Assembly (NCBI GenBank): GCA_965153455.1
Contig: OZ234500.1
Span: forward strand, 5,704,001-5,768,000
Direction of reading: 5' to 3'
Length of the DNA stretch: 64,000 bases
Origin: Sphagnum compactum
Lineage: Eukaryota > Bryophyta > Sphagnopsida > Sphagnales
Shown here one piece after another: positions 41,461 to 54,859 of this stretch. The notes beneath the pieces are model-generated. The model was given only the letters and a program-made list of their open reading frames with translations. It ran no database searches and was not told where the DNA came from. The first letter of the stretch is position 1. Each line of letters begins with the position of its first letter. The position numbers and the translations under genes were made by a program.

Positions 41461-44400
41461 CTGAAGGAATCTGTCCTGTGAATCATGCACACACTTCTAC
41501 AACATAAGCTTTTTCTCATGCCTTTAGCAGAGAGGTCTATGACATCTCAGTTCAAAGAGTTACCCCATTCATGTACCATATAGCTATTTTTTTTGCCATG
41601 ACTTTGGCAGAGCCTTGCAGAAGTGCTGATTGTGTGGAGATGATGTGCACATAGTTGTTATTGGCATGCAGTACAAAGGTACTGCCTACTTCTTTGTCCC
41701 TGTCTGCCCTTGGCCTGATCTATCTTTTTCTCAAAAAAGATGGATGATGCCCAAACACACTTTTGACCCATGTAAACCGTGTCTCGGGCTTGTCACAGAC
41801 ATTTAGTCTTATGTTAGGCTTGTTATGGGCTTGTAACATGACCGAAAGTCTGTATGGGCAGGACCAAGCTGTGTATGGGCACCACCAGACACATTTTGGA
41901 TGGGCAAAAGCCCAGTCATGGGAAAAAGAAGCAGACAGTACTTTTTGGACTGCCTGCAATGACAACTGTGTGCACATATAGTGTGGGGGGTCAAATTGTT
42001 CAAGTTCTTCGAGGACCATTTTATTCACCATTAAGCATCTTTCATGTCTAATTCTAATATGCATGAAAGATGCTTGATGATGTATATTCACCGTAATGAC
42101 GTTCAACTTCATACAGCTATTGTTTACAGACTAATAACCAGTGACTGGTCTTTTGATTATTTATTCTGCACAAAGATGAAAATTTTCCAAGTGGAGTAGG
42201 TCAAACGTGGCTGACCAAACCACATGGTAATTTTGGCCCTCACTTGGTTTTCTGACATATCTACCTTGCTCTTTGCTGTTGTCATCACAAAATAATGCAC
42301 AGGTCTTCATAGTCTAAAGGATACTACAATCCTTGGGCAGTGTCTTTTTTTCCCTGACAAAAAATTTGTTTTTCTTCAACCTCATGCCAAGTGTCACTAA
42401 TCCAATGAAAGGATCCAATGGTCCAAAATTCACTTTCTTTGCAACAGCACCCAATGTTTAGGGGTTTTGTTTTGTTTCTTCAAGGAGTACCATAGTGGCA
42501 AGTCTCAACATCGTGTTGAAGTTGTATTTGTAGACATTGTTGAAAACATCAAGCTGCACCACTAAATTTGTCAAAGTGCCACCATCACTAACAAGAGAAT
42601 CACCATTTTTTTGTGTAGTGTTTTGTCAATTGCGCCCATTAGGGTTCATCATGAAACTTTTGTTGCTTTCATTTTGATCATGATTTGCAATGTCATCAAC
42701 TCATATGTGTTTCAAGGTGTTAGAGTTTTGAACAAATGTTTTTTTGCCTTATTTCATTTTTTTATTGCTACACATTGCACATTAAGTCTCTGCAAGTTAT
42801 GACATTGCAAAATGTGATTATGTTATTCTTCACTATGAATGTCAAGGGGTGGGCATCATTTAATGTGTGTATTTAGTATTAGGTGAGCACTGAAAGCAAC
42901 AAACAACCTCCAAACTCACAAGCTTTAAAGTCTAGATCTATGACCTACTTGTCATGTTGAAAATCAAGATTTGATTGTAATGACACCATCAGCCATGTGT
43001 TGTTGTGACATTGCAACAATTAAGCATGCCATTGCAACTTGCTAAGTTTCGCAACTCTAAACCCAAAATTTTATCTTAATCAAATTACAATACATATCAA
43101 AGTTAGAACATGAACATGATGCATCAAATTTGTTATGTCCATTGTCTTCTTGTTGTAGAATCACATTATAGGTTTAAGAAAAGCCCTAGCAACAAAAACA
43201 AATGGTGTGGTATTAGGGTTTGGAAATGGTCAAAACATCCTAATTTTATTTTGGGGAGGTGAGTAACTCTTGTGTCTTTGTTGGTTGTTATAGTTCCCAA
43301 TCTTAAAAGTTAAAATAAGGTTGTTGCAGTGAATGATTTTTTTGATTGATTATTCTAGAATTGGGTGGATCCCATTGTTAATCAATTTTAAATTGGATTT
43401 ATTTGCTCCATTTTTTAAGTTGAAAATTTGCAATTAACTTGACTAGAGAGGTTGCCATGTGTGCTATACGAATTTGCTAACAAGAAACATGGAGGCAATT
43501 CAACATACTTAGTCAACAACAGGAAAACCAAGTAAGAAACAACTTTGAGTTTTTATTTCTTGTCTTCTTTGAGTACTACACATTGGTAATGGGTGGTGAT
43601 GTCAAAGATGGATTTTAAGCCACAATTAGCCACATGAGAACTTATTAATTGTTGTTATTTGCTTAATAATCCCTTGATACCTTTGTTGCCTACAACATAT
43701 GGAAATCTATTTACTTGGTTCAAAATGGTTTTCTTGTTGGAGTTATCCTATGACCATGGATGGTTTTTCATCTCAAATTGATTATGCACAATAGTTGACA
43801 TATTTGATTAGGATTAAGTACAATTTGTTTTACATTGCACTAGATTTTATGGGATGTCATTCTTGCACCTAAAACCAAGAATATTGCTAGCCTAGGTCTA
43901 AATATCATTGCTCAAAATTGCTTGGAATTTGGAAAATTTTCGTTCTTTGTAGGTTAATGACCTTTGTTTCAATATGTTACTCATTGAAGTTGGCAGTTGT
44001 GAAAAGTTTGTGATCAAACACATGTAATTTTATGAACTTTTAGGATGTGGTTTTTGTTGCAAAGAAAGTGGAACCAAATTGTAGCTTCTTATGAAAAGTT
44101 CAAAAAATATTAAAGCTTCTGTGTTTGGCAAAAATACCTTGCAATTGAACTTCCATGTGGCTAATTGTGGCTTAAAATTACGGAATGCCACAATGTCTTG
44201 TTTTTTTTCCAAATTTCAAATTCAAGATTTTTTTCCAAAATTTTGGAACTAGATTATACAAAGACACTAGTGATTGCCCTAAAAGTAAATTTATTAGAAA
44301 GTGCCACATGCATCATTGAATAAAAATATTTCTTGGTCTCATGTCCCTTATTTGTGACCTCCTATCCAAATGAATATTAATGATCCAGCTGAAGTGATTT

Positions 44401-46738
44401 AAAAAAACCCAAACCTTGAATTTTTTCCTCTTGTTGTTGTGAGATGTGGTAGGCTTTAGAAACCACCAAGTGATGTAGCTTGAAAATTTTAACAAGAATA
44501 AAAATGTTATGGGTAGAAGTAGTCTTCAACAAGGACACCATTATTTTTGCTATCAAATGTACCATGTGCACAAAGATGGAACATAAAATAAACTACTTGT
44601 TTTGAAATGGGATTCATTGGAGAAACATGTCAAGTAAAGAACACATGAAGAAGATCTAAAGGTTATGGATATGAAATGCACATGGACATGCAAAAATGAG
44701 GTTACTATGTTGCCATGAAAAGTGTGTTTGTCATCAACTAGTTGCAATTTGGTGTTGTGACTTAAAATTTTAAAATATGTTCATATAGTTTGCTTCCATA
44801 ATTTTATTATTGAATAAAGGCAAACTTTGACATATTATGAAAGCTTAAAATCTTTCTTTGGGTGCAAATTTTTTAAGGTGTACCAAAATCTTGTCATAAC
44901 GTCACCTTTTTTTATCTTTTTACCTAGTTTTTTTTTTTACCATGTAAAGACACATTTATGGATGATTTTGGAATCTAAAATTGTAATAATCTAAAATATA
45001 GTCCTTTTAGAAATTTTGACAACTTTTGATTCATTATTTTCATATGGGGATCAAAATATAGGGTGAAAAGGGATTGCAGTAAGGACTAGGCCCTTTGCGT
45101 CCTATGTGGTACACCTTAAATGATTTTCACCCCTTTGATTTTTCTTGGAGCAACTCACTAGGTTGTGAAATGGCTAATTCACATTCAATAATTTTTTTTC
45201 AAATCCAAAATGGATTCATTAACATGTTTTGAAAGCTACTAAGGAAGCCATGGGTTTTGTTGGATATGTTACACTCACAATGAATGAAGTGACTAACATT
45301 GACAACCAAAGCTAGGTTTTTATGCATGGATATGTGGTGAAAAATTGGTGCTAGATCCCCATTTTGTTGACATTGGAAAGGATTGTTGACAACTCCAATT
45401 CAAATAACTTGACACTCATATTGATCAATTAATATTTGTTATTGATCAATGGAGGAATTTTGAAAGAACATTGTTAATCAGCTTATGCCTTTTGGTGCAA
45501 ATGTAGTTAAAGTGCCTTGTAATGAATGCAGAATGGAATTTTAATGCAACTCCATAGAAATTATGCCCCATTTATGGTCGGAATACGTTGCATGGTTCAT
45601 AGGTGCAATGTGGCAATACAAATGTTTTCCAACCCACCAATTGTTTCAAGGTTAAAAAACCCATGTTTTGAGTAGTGTCAAAAATATGTTACTATTCATT
45701 GAAATTCTAAACTCAAACAAGTTATAATAAACCCCCTTTGTAATCACACCTATTTTAGTCACATTCTTGTTTGTGTCACACATTTTTTGATAACCATTCA
45801 TTTTAGTTAGAAACACCATTCATTAGAATCACTATCACACTTGTTAGTAGCAGAAATTTTTTGCAAAGCTTCTTTGTAAATGTGATTATAATGAGGAAAT
45901 CTAAGGCAAATATTAAGGGTTGGTAAATTGTAATTCCCTTTGGCAATGGTAGTGTTGTTTTGTGTTCAAGTTGTGCAAACTAACAATGATGAATCTAGTT
46001 GAAAAAAAAAGAAAAAACAATAACTTTCTAGTGGAGACAAGCAAAAGATATGTGAACTTGCCAAGAAAGCAAAAAATCTTAATTAAAAAATTTGATTGGT
46101 AAGATACAAAAGCTAATAGGTAAAAGTTCAAGATCAATGTAAATCATCACATTAAAATAGGTAGAAATCATAACCTTTGTCAAATCTAATAATGAATAAT
46201 AGAACTTAGAATAACCCCTGTAAGAAATGTAAACAATGCACCTTTATTCTAGCATAAAATAATTGTTTTGTAAAGGTTTTTTTTTTTTGTTGGCCCATAA
46301 TCACAATCTTGTAAGGGTTTATATGAAATGTGACTATACACATATAAATCACAACTCGTTAGTGCCACAAAAAGAAGTGGTCACCAAAGGTATGATTATA
46401 AAGGGGTTTTACTGTATTTCAATGTAATGTTCAAATAAAAATGTGTTCACCCTATGTAAAATAATTTGGAACATTAGTTTTGAAAAAACTTACTCTAAAC
46501 CTTAGAAGACATGTTGAACATTGTCTACCATTATTACAACATAAGATGTGTTGTGACATCCTAGAAAAATCACCTAACGTGGTTGAAAGCATTCAAGTGA
46601 TGAAGAATTATGCATGCCCACTAGCAATGCCCAATAGGAAACTATTCATTCAAAATTTTCAAGGAGTATTCAAGCTATGACAAACAATTCCAATTAGGGT
46701 TGCTTCCAGGATGATTGATATCACATGACATTTAATTA
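41461..46738. other. Intergenic DNA, no gene recognised
   Basis: This 5.3-kb stretch has only open frames of up to 130 codons (41720-42112, minus) with no nameable domain. Apart from the hairpin at 42033-42075 I see no clear repeat. AT content rises toward the right. Confidence 0.4.
42033..42075. repeat. Hairpin, 14-bp perfect arms
   Basis: AAGCATCTTTCATG (42033-42046) and CATGAAAGATGCTT (42062-42075) are exact reverse complements around a 15-nt loop. Imperfect pairing (CACCATT against CATCATC) extends the stem outward by about 7 bp. It may be an isolated stem-loop or the core of an eroded inverted-repeat element. Confidence 0.8.
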
Positions 46739-46746
46739 AAAGAGTT

Positions 46747-46851
46747 TGGTGTAGTGGTTAAGGACTACTCTGGATTCCCACCAAGGATTAATTGGGATTG
46801 TTTTATTCCCTTTAACCCTCTCTCGATTTGGGGGTTAAAATGACAAAAAAG
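46747..46851 (+). mobile_element. Probable tRNA-derived SINE, about 105 bp
   Basis: The head TGGTGTAGTGGTTAAGGAC fits a Pol III A box. It is followed by CTCTGGATTCCCACCAAGG, a common tRNA-like SINE head, and a degraded B-box position. The tail is T/A-rich and ends GACAAAAAAG. An 8-bp direct repeat, AAAGAGTT, flanks it at 46739-46746 and 46852-46859. I do not see a functional cloverleaf. Confidence 0.55.
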
Positions 46852-46949
46852 AAAGAGTTAAACTTTGTGCTGTTCACACAAAAAGGGATAGATAAAACAG
46901 TATGATGGGGTTAAGTTAACCCTATGTTGAATAGTTCACATTGAGGTGT

Positions 46950-47530
46950 TTGGGCAGCTTGGGAGAAATTATGAATTTTGTCATGCTGCCCAAAAAATTA
47001 GGTACTCTGGAGAATTCCTGAGAAATCTTTTCCAGAATGTTCAGGAACATTTCGGTAGTTCTGGGATTTTTTTCGCTGCCTGATAATTTCGGTCAGGTTA
47101 TATGGGTTGAAAAAAAATTCATCTCTGCTCAAAAATTTGGTAACTTGGAAAAGCCTGATGCTCAAAAAGACTCAGGAATTTTATTTCTGCAGTTTTGAAA
47201 ATTTTAGGCTGCCTACAAAGACTATAAAGGTTTGAAATTTTCATTTCTGCCCAAAATTTTTGGGCACTCGGGAAAAATCCTGATGCTCCAAAATTGTGGG
47301 CATTTTGGGAATTTAGGCTGCCCGAAAAATTCAGGCACCTAAAAAAATTGAAGAAAAATTTCATTTTTGCCCAAACATTTTGGGCACTCTGAAAAAATCC
47401 TGGTGCTTGAAAAATTGCAGGCAGTTTGAGAATTTTCATGGTGCCTGATAATTCTAGGTAGATTATATAGGTTGAATTTTTTTTGGTTACTGCCCACTAT
47501 TCCAGGTGTTCTCACATGAAAGATAGTATG
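46950..47530. repeat. Tandem repeat, about 120-bp units, 4-5 diverged copies
   Basis: The anchor phrase CCTGATGCTC or a variant occurs at about 47152, 47279 and 47399, with an earlier CCTGAGAAATC relative near 47026. Units carry TTTCATTT(T/C)TGCCCAAA, TTTTGGGCACTC(G/T)G and TTTAGGCTGCC. The minus-strand open frame at 47119-47439 repeats a G/SGFF..AQ.FWAEMK-like peptide only because the DNA repeats; I do not call it a gene. Confidence 0.75.
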
Positions 47531-50500
47531 TTGGCCAAACAACATTAGAAGCTCTTGTGAACATTAGGGGCTATTTTAACCCTTTGAAATCAAGGGGTCA
47601 AACTAATCTGCTTATTCCGGCCAATTATGTATTCTGCTGCTAGTCCAGTTCCAATTTCACACATAAATAAAAATGAGAAGTTGGTTTTGGGTTTCTTTCT
47701 TAAAAAAATAAATTTCAATTTTGGTTCTAATTCCAATGTTTTGCTTCTGAAAATTAGTCCTAGTTTGGATCCAATTCTTACTAACCAGAACTAGAATTTG
47801 TGATTCTCACCCACCAAAGCATTACCACTAGGATCAAAGAACCATTGGTCTTAGTTATTTCAAAACATAAAAAAAAACCTCCAAATTTCATGAAAGAACT
47901 TGCAAAAAACTGATGGGTTTCTGGCCAATCTTTTGATATTTTCTACAAATTTTCAGAAATGTGATTATATACGAAAACTGGTTCTTTGATTTTTGAGATT
48001 CACAATTGTGAATCAATCCTATGAACCATGCTGATTACTGCCGACCTGTTTCTAACAACCAACCAACACCGGTCTTTAGTATACCATATTATATTGCAGA
48101 AAGTTGTCCACAACAACACTTTGAAGGTGACATGACTGTGAGTGCAGTCCTAAATTCTGAAGGGTCGTTCCCAAAGTATTATACTATCACCATGCATGGA
48201 TGAGCACACTGACTACCTGTGACTTCATCAGCGCGCTGAAGACGTTCAGTGTAGATAAGTGTATAAACTGCCAAAAATTTCACGAAAACCCTTGATTTTA
48301 ACAGCTCTTGATGGTGAGTGTACAGAAGTGTATTCTGCCCAAAATTTCAAGCTTACCCCTATTTGTTCTACCATGGTGGGTCTAAATAAGTGTATAATCT
48401 ACCCAAAATTCCAAGCAAACCCATACACAAAAAATCTGTATCCTTAGTTTATCACATTCCCAACAGCAATGAGAAGACTCAGTCATGATGGTGGTTAACA
48501 CTCATAGGCATAGTCAAAAGTCTACAAGGCATAAAACTGAAGAAATGCATTTTCCATCATCTCAGCTGGCCATGTTAAACAATTTAACAACTTATCTCCA
48601 TTTTTTTGTAGTGTTCATTATGTTCCAAAAGCTTGAGATAATACATTTGTTTATTGCCTTTTTCTGGATTACTATTTGGACAATGGTTTCTGGAAGTTCT
48701 TAAGACCTGCTATTAATAACTATCTTTTTCCAATATCTTTAAGGAGGGCAGTTGTTCAAACTTCTGGGTTTTTGGGGGAAGAAAACTCAAGAAATCAGCA
48801 CAATGTTAGGTCTACATCCACAATTCAGTAACCTTTCTTCTCATCATGCTTTTAGCACAAAGTGTGTAGTGTGAAGAAAGGAGGATGCCAAACAGAGAAA
48901 AACAGAAAGCAAAAACATAATAAAAACTAGATGGTACTGGCGGCTGTTCAGCTATGCCACTGATGAAAGAACTAACCCCAGAGATGGAAGTTTCTTGCCA
49001 AGTTGCTAATTGCACGGCTCTCCAAATTATACTCAGAATCATTGTCCTTGTTCACTGTGGGATGGGATACAAAAGCGCAAAAAGTTTCATTCATGTACAC
49101 AAATTTTTGTGTCAGAGTGATCCAACAGCCACCAGCTAATGATCCATTGGAAGCCCATCATGGGTTGTGGATGAATCCCAGCTCCAAGGTGCCTTTACTA
49201 AGCTGTATGAGCATGTGCTTTGGAGTGATTGTTGAACTGCCTTGGCCACTGTTTAAGTCAATCATGAGCCTCTCCACCATTTCCAGCATTTGCAGTCTCA
49301 ATCGCATGTGTGACCTGCTCTTTGCTTCACACCCAGTCATCAGGTTACGAGTTGCAATTGACAAGATTGCCCACCATAGCTCCCTTCCATGCTCACAAGA
49401 GAGACCTGGCTTGCTTCTTGAAAAGTGATTTGCAACCATAGCGCTACTGACATAGGCAACCGACCTTGCCCACATTAAAGTGCATCAGCTGACTTGAGGA
49501 GTGAAACAATATTGTCAATAAGAATTCCAATATGATTGCTCCAACTTCATAGGCCAAAATCAGTGGATGAGCTACTTGTCAAATACTCACAATTGCCCAT
49601 TTGCTGGATATGCTGTTGGATAGTTCCCCATTAAAAAATAATACACAAACTCACACAAAAACTGATGAAGTGCGCAAACTTAACACTTTCAATCACAGAG
49701 AGATTGCTGTATTTATCAAAAGTTACTTCTCCTTTTGTTTACTTCTTGAGGTCAATCATCAGTTTGCTTGTACTACTGCTTTTTGCTCTGCTCTTCATAC
49801 TTCAGCATTCTAACCAATCATATGTATAGGGCATATGGGCATCATCATCCTGTTGTGGACTTGCAAACTGGACAACACTTGTACCAGCTACCTCATCATG
49901 CTGTTTTGAAGTGTTCCCAAACCCAATGAAAATGCATATCAGTGACCTGACCAATATACAAACAAAGCCTTATTGCCAGGCTTACCCAATCACAAGGACA
50001 TCTAGAATCTTGTATTGCCATCCATAAGTGTCATTGCTGCTGAATCCTTTTTGAGAATCACCAGTTGGTATGTATGGTACCAGGAAGACAAAAAACACAA
50101 GACATTGGAAGGCTTGAATGTAACCCAACTTTTACTATGTATTGATTGCATTGCAGAAAAAACTCCACAATCACAGTCCAAAAAGTAACTGTTGAATGTC
50201 ACTTCGAGCAAAACCAAGACAAACATGAAAAGAATGAGTAGCACCATCATAACCTTGTGCATGTTATGCATAAAGTACCAGACCATGGCCTTTGTGGTGA
50301 ATGGCAGCAATTGACAACCTATCATGAGAGATAAATTTTCTTCTGGGTGCACTTCAAAATAACCAAGCTCCAGCAGCTGGATCTCAAATACAGCCTACTA
50401 GCAACCTGTAATATGTGAGGTCTTGCTAGTGGTTTCATTAGCATGAACATCTGCAAGAGGGACAAATTAAAACCCTACAGCATCCTTATGCAAAGGTGTG

Positions 50501-51200
50501 ACTCTCCTGGGAATTCAAAGATCTCAGATTTGCCACAAGTGAATGTGTCTTAAACCCTGAAGTCCATTGGATACCAAAGCTGGTGACCCCATTTGAACAG
50601 GCAAGCAAACAGAGCAGATGTTGTTTTTGTTTTCAAAATATGTTCTTTGGGAGTTGGATAATCTTTCTCTCCACATCAGGAAATTCAGGAGAAGTCTCAC
50701 ACAGCTCTTTGAATTTGTGAAAGATGCCTCAGCTGCCTGCAATTACCAACACACAGAGAAGTCTACTGTCTGTTGGCCCAAGTACATTGGCCATAGGGCT
50801 GTGGTGCCCTGTCTCTTGTGTACCCAGTAACTTGTTGGATATGTCTCATTATTCCAATGGCTCCTCAGAGACAGCTTCTGTATCCAATGCATCATGTCTC
50901 CATTAATGTTGGAGTTAAGACCTTTGGGCTGCATAAAAAATTCATTTGTTTGAGTGCATGCTACAGGAGTATATTGATCATTTAGCAGATGTCGTGTCTT
51001 TTGATTATCCATAAGGTAGTGTGGATGTTTAGCTTGATATAGTCATTCATTCCCATGGATTCAACATTGATCTTTCTATTCCTTAGTGGCTTTGATGACT
51101 TTTCAAGAATAAACAACATGTGCCTGCCTGATGACTATTTACAAATCTTGTGTGTTTGTGCTGCAGGGCATATATGTGCAAAAGGTTGTAGCACAACATC
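47531..51200. other. Intergenic DNA with a short triplicated motif
   Basis: At 48250-48425 the phrase AAGTGTAT(A/T)..CTGCCCAAAATTTCA occurs three times, at steps of about 70 and 60 bp. Overlapping open frames on both strands at 49003-49475 (141 codons plus, 105 minus) have no recognisable family. A minus-strand frame at 50002-50352 has one hydrophobic stretch. None is supported as a gene. Confidence 0.4.
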
Positions 51201-51332
51201 AGAGCAGATGGTGTCTAAAGTGAAATGTGACACTGACATTGTTGAGGAGTTGATGCAACAGCATCAGAGCAGATGATGTCTAAAGTGAAATGTGACACTG
51301 ACCTTGTTGAGGAGTTGATGCAACAGCATCAC
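51201..51332. repeat. 65-bp tandem duplication
   Basis: AGAGCAGATGGTGTCTAAAG begins at 51201 and, with one change, again at 51266. Each is followed by TGAAATGTGACACTGAC and GTTGAGGAGTTGATGCAACA. The near-identity shows a very recent duplication. It starts inside a 73-codon open frame of no known family. Confidence 0.92.
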
Positions 51333-54300
51333 ACCATGGCCAGCATCATGCAGTTCTGGCTTTGCCAATATGCAGGTCCAGTTATGAAACAACCTGGTGT
51401 TGTTTCATCTCCATCGCTTGCATTGACATTGTTGCATTTTCACACATGATATTTTGTGGTGTTGATGAATATCAATGTGAGTTTCACTTAGGCTCATGAT
51501 AAGAGATGCCACAGCTGTGGTGTGTCAGTTTGAAATTGGTTAGTGCTTTGGAGTCTAGACTGTCATACTTCAGTCAGAACCATGTTGGTGTAAACTACCC
51601 ACTAAAAGCTTTTTGTGATATTTGTACATATTCTAGCTGGCATTTACCATGCATGGTGGGTTCGACAAGAACATCATGACAGAACTTCTCTTTTGCTCAA
51701 GCTAATTGTGCAATGTGAACAGATTTGGCTTGTTATCCATACAACCCACGCTTCAGCAACCATATTGGTGTTGACCTCCAAGTAGACCAATGGCATGGAC
51801 TGTGATTCCTCTGTTAAATCACTTGTGGCTCTGTGACTATGCACCATCTCCTGGAGCATATGATGATTGACTTGAACAGGAAACTGTTATTAACATGTGC
51901 ACCTGCCTAATCACATTCATCTCTTCATCTTGAGATTATCAAGATATCCAAGTCTCTTGGGTTCAATGTTGTTCTTGGTAAATTACTCTAACATGATCAG
52001 CAGTTATGATAGCTGTCACTACAATACATGCTGATGCTGAAGTTGATTCATGTCGAAAACCCAGAGTATCATGGCAGCTGAGTTTCCCAACTACTGCTGG
52101 TCTTGTGATAGAAACTCAGTATGACCTAAACATTTGACATTAACTTACTACACCCTTTGCCAGGAACTGATGAAGTCAGTTGGGATGTTACATTTGGTGG
52201 CCAATGCTGTACATATTGCTGTTGTAAGGTCCCTGAACATGCGGAAGACAAATGCTGTTGTTGTTCAAACCACTCCTGAACTCTGTCTTGTTGTCTTGCT
52301 TTCTCTTCTTTGGGTGTGGGCTTACTCTATTTCATGCTTGCTGATTGTTGCTGGCCTGCTCTCAGGTCCAAAACATCCATAACCTTATCACATGGTAATC
52401 TCTCAATTCTTTTCAGTTTGTCTTAAATTGTAAAGTACTGAGAAATTCTCTTACTAATGATGGTATTGATTCATGTTGATCAATTTGTTGAGATTTAGAC
52501 CTCACAAGTTTGTTACCTCTTCCATTTTCCTACTAATTTCTAGATACGATGTCACACAGAAATTCAGAACTTTTTTGTAAGCAATGATATTTTCCCAACA
52601 AAAGAGTCAGTTGAATTTTCTTTGGCCATGTAGTCCTATTTAAGAAATGTCCAGTTCAGCTTTACTAGAAAGCCCAACAAGTACATGATCTCTTACCCTT
52701 CACACACTTGCAACCAACTTTAACTGTAATTTGCTTCCTTGGTTAACATTACATGTCAGTGTCATTTCCAGAATCTAGTAAACCTAGGTTTACTCCGTAG
52801 TAAGGACATCATTATTATTTGAACAATGCTTAGGGGCAATAAGAACAGTCTTCATCGATGTGCCAACATGGCATGGTTAGTGAAGGGCTATGAAGGTCCT
52901 TTTTTTCTATTTTATGTTCATTTTATAGGTAGAGGGTATTGGTGGCTTTTCATAGAGTTCAGACAATCATTATCTTGTGACGGGCAGTTGTGGTAACAAG
53001 AGAGGCCTCTTCTAGGGTTGGTGTCTTTCCAAGTTTTTTGCTCATCTTTTTGCACGACTTGCTTTGTGCTACTAGTGATGGGTTTAGGTCCTAGATTTCT
53101 TGATTTCTCTCTTAAGGCTCCCTTTTGTGCATTTTGCGCTTTCAAGTGTGGTCTTTTGTTTGGATTTGGGTGCTTTCTTTTTTCTTCTCTTGTTCCTTGT
53201 TAGGTGGGTGCAATCATGATACAAGGAGCCAAGGACTGCGTTAAGTGCAGTAAAATCTTACACCCTCCTAACTTTCAAAAATCATTGAAAAAGTTCTAAT
53301 GATTGGAATATAATGAAATCAAGTGCATACTATTTTTATACTTCTAAATTTGCATTTCAATGTTTTTAATGTAATTCTAAGATGTTTCATTGGTCATAAA
53401 ATGAATTATAAGCAATGCACAGTCAGATGTTGAATGGGAATTGAAACTTTGAACTTCTTTCATCTTATGTAAATTTAAACCATTAATTCTTAAAATTTAT
53501 TGATGACCATATATTAATGATTATGAAGGCCTAATAATGATAAATTTTTTAATATACCTTCTAAGATGGTTATTCACTATAGTCTTTTTTTAGTATTTGA
53601 ACATGTTTTTGATCACTAAAATTACATAATTTGAAAGACATTTTCCAAGACAAAATGTTTTTTGTAATGTAAGTAAGGGCAAGGGTGCATTTTCATGAAG
53701 ATTGGATGTGTTACGTGGGATTATCTGTTTTTCTGGTGAATATGAATTGTTATATTTAGAATGATGTTAAAAAAAATCATTCTTGATAAACTTTATGTAT
53801 AATATATCATTGAGGGTTTTTAAAAAAATACATATTTTAAATGTTGAGATGTTTACTTTTGTTGAAATGCACACATTTGATTTATCTATAGAATTATCAT
53901 TCCATAAATACATTTAATTACATGTGATTTGAAAATATATGAAAACATCCATGGATTACACTTTTGAAATTGACATTATCATCTTACAACAAGCCCCAAT
54001 CAAAATATGTAAGCCATGTTTCAAATGTGATAAATCCTAGTCCTTTCAAATCATTCGAGCCTTGTACTAAATGGCTCTTTTGACTATGAATGTACCCAAA
54101 TGTTTTTCCTTTATATATATATATATATAAATCTAACTTTTCTACAAATCTTTGATTGTGAATCAACATGGCAATTTGTAATTGAAGCAAATTGGGGTCA
54201 TAAGAAAAAATAACTTTAGATCAAATTTTTTTTGTGGTAAGTTTTTTTCATTCTTTAGCAAAATCACTATTGAGAAAATTGGCAAAATTTTTAAACTTGT

Positions 54301-54814
54301 AACATGTGTTTTTCCAACAAAAAAATTCCATTTTTGTGAAATCAAATAATTGAAAGGAAAAAAGGAAAAAAAAACTATTGATGATGCTTCCCCATTTTGA
54401 AATTTCTATTTTTTGTCTGAGCATGCAATGCTTAACATATCAATGATAGAATCTTATCTATCATTGTTTTGTGTACCCTATCTATTTTTAGACAATGACA
54501 AATAAGCTATCTTCTCTATCAATGATGGAATTGTCCATAAATAAATAGGGTATTTGTAGATGAGGGTTATAATATTAATGTATTATTCCAAGGACAATGG
54601 TAGCATCAAAGTTGATATAGGGTAAATGGGTTTAAGGTTCACTAGTAGTTTTGTCCTTCCAAAATAAATTTCACTTTGGAATTTGCTTTTAATGGAATTC
54701 AAAGGTGTTTATATGGATTTGTGTTTTTTCAAAATTGTTTTTCTTTTCAACACCATAGAAGTTATGAACATATTTCAATACCTTGTTCACCCATTTCCAT
54801 CACACTTCTCTTCC
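51333..54814. other. Intergenic DNA, no gene recognised
   Basis: Open frames reach 82 codons only (52134-52382) and show no domain. A TA microsatellite lies at about 54114-54129. Composition becomes strongly AT-rich after 53300. Confidence 0.4.
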
Positions 54815-54859
54815 ATTGAATTTGAATTTGATTTGGTTGAATTCAAATTCAAATTCAAT
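54815..54859. repeat. Hairpin, 17-bp perfect arms of GAATTT/AAATTC units
   Basis: ATTGAATTTGAATTTGA (54815-54831) and TCAAATTCAAATTCAAT (54843-54859) are exact reverse complements around an 11-nt loop. Each arm is itself two copies of a 6-bp unit. Confidence 0.88.

Noticed and set aside
46920-47560. Terminal inverted repeats around the 120-bp tandem array
   Set aside because: Candidate arms (GGGTTAAAAT and AACATTAG words) do not align over more than about 10 bp, and no target duplication is present.
49003-49475. Overlapping open frames of 141 (+) and 105 (-) codons
   Set aside because: No recognisable family, no splice-linked neighbours and frames open on both strands. Length is within chance for locally less AT-rich DNA.
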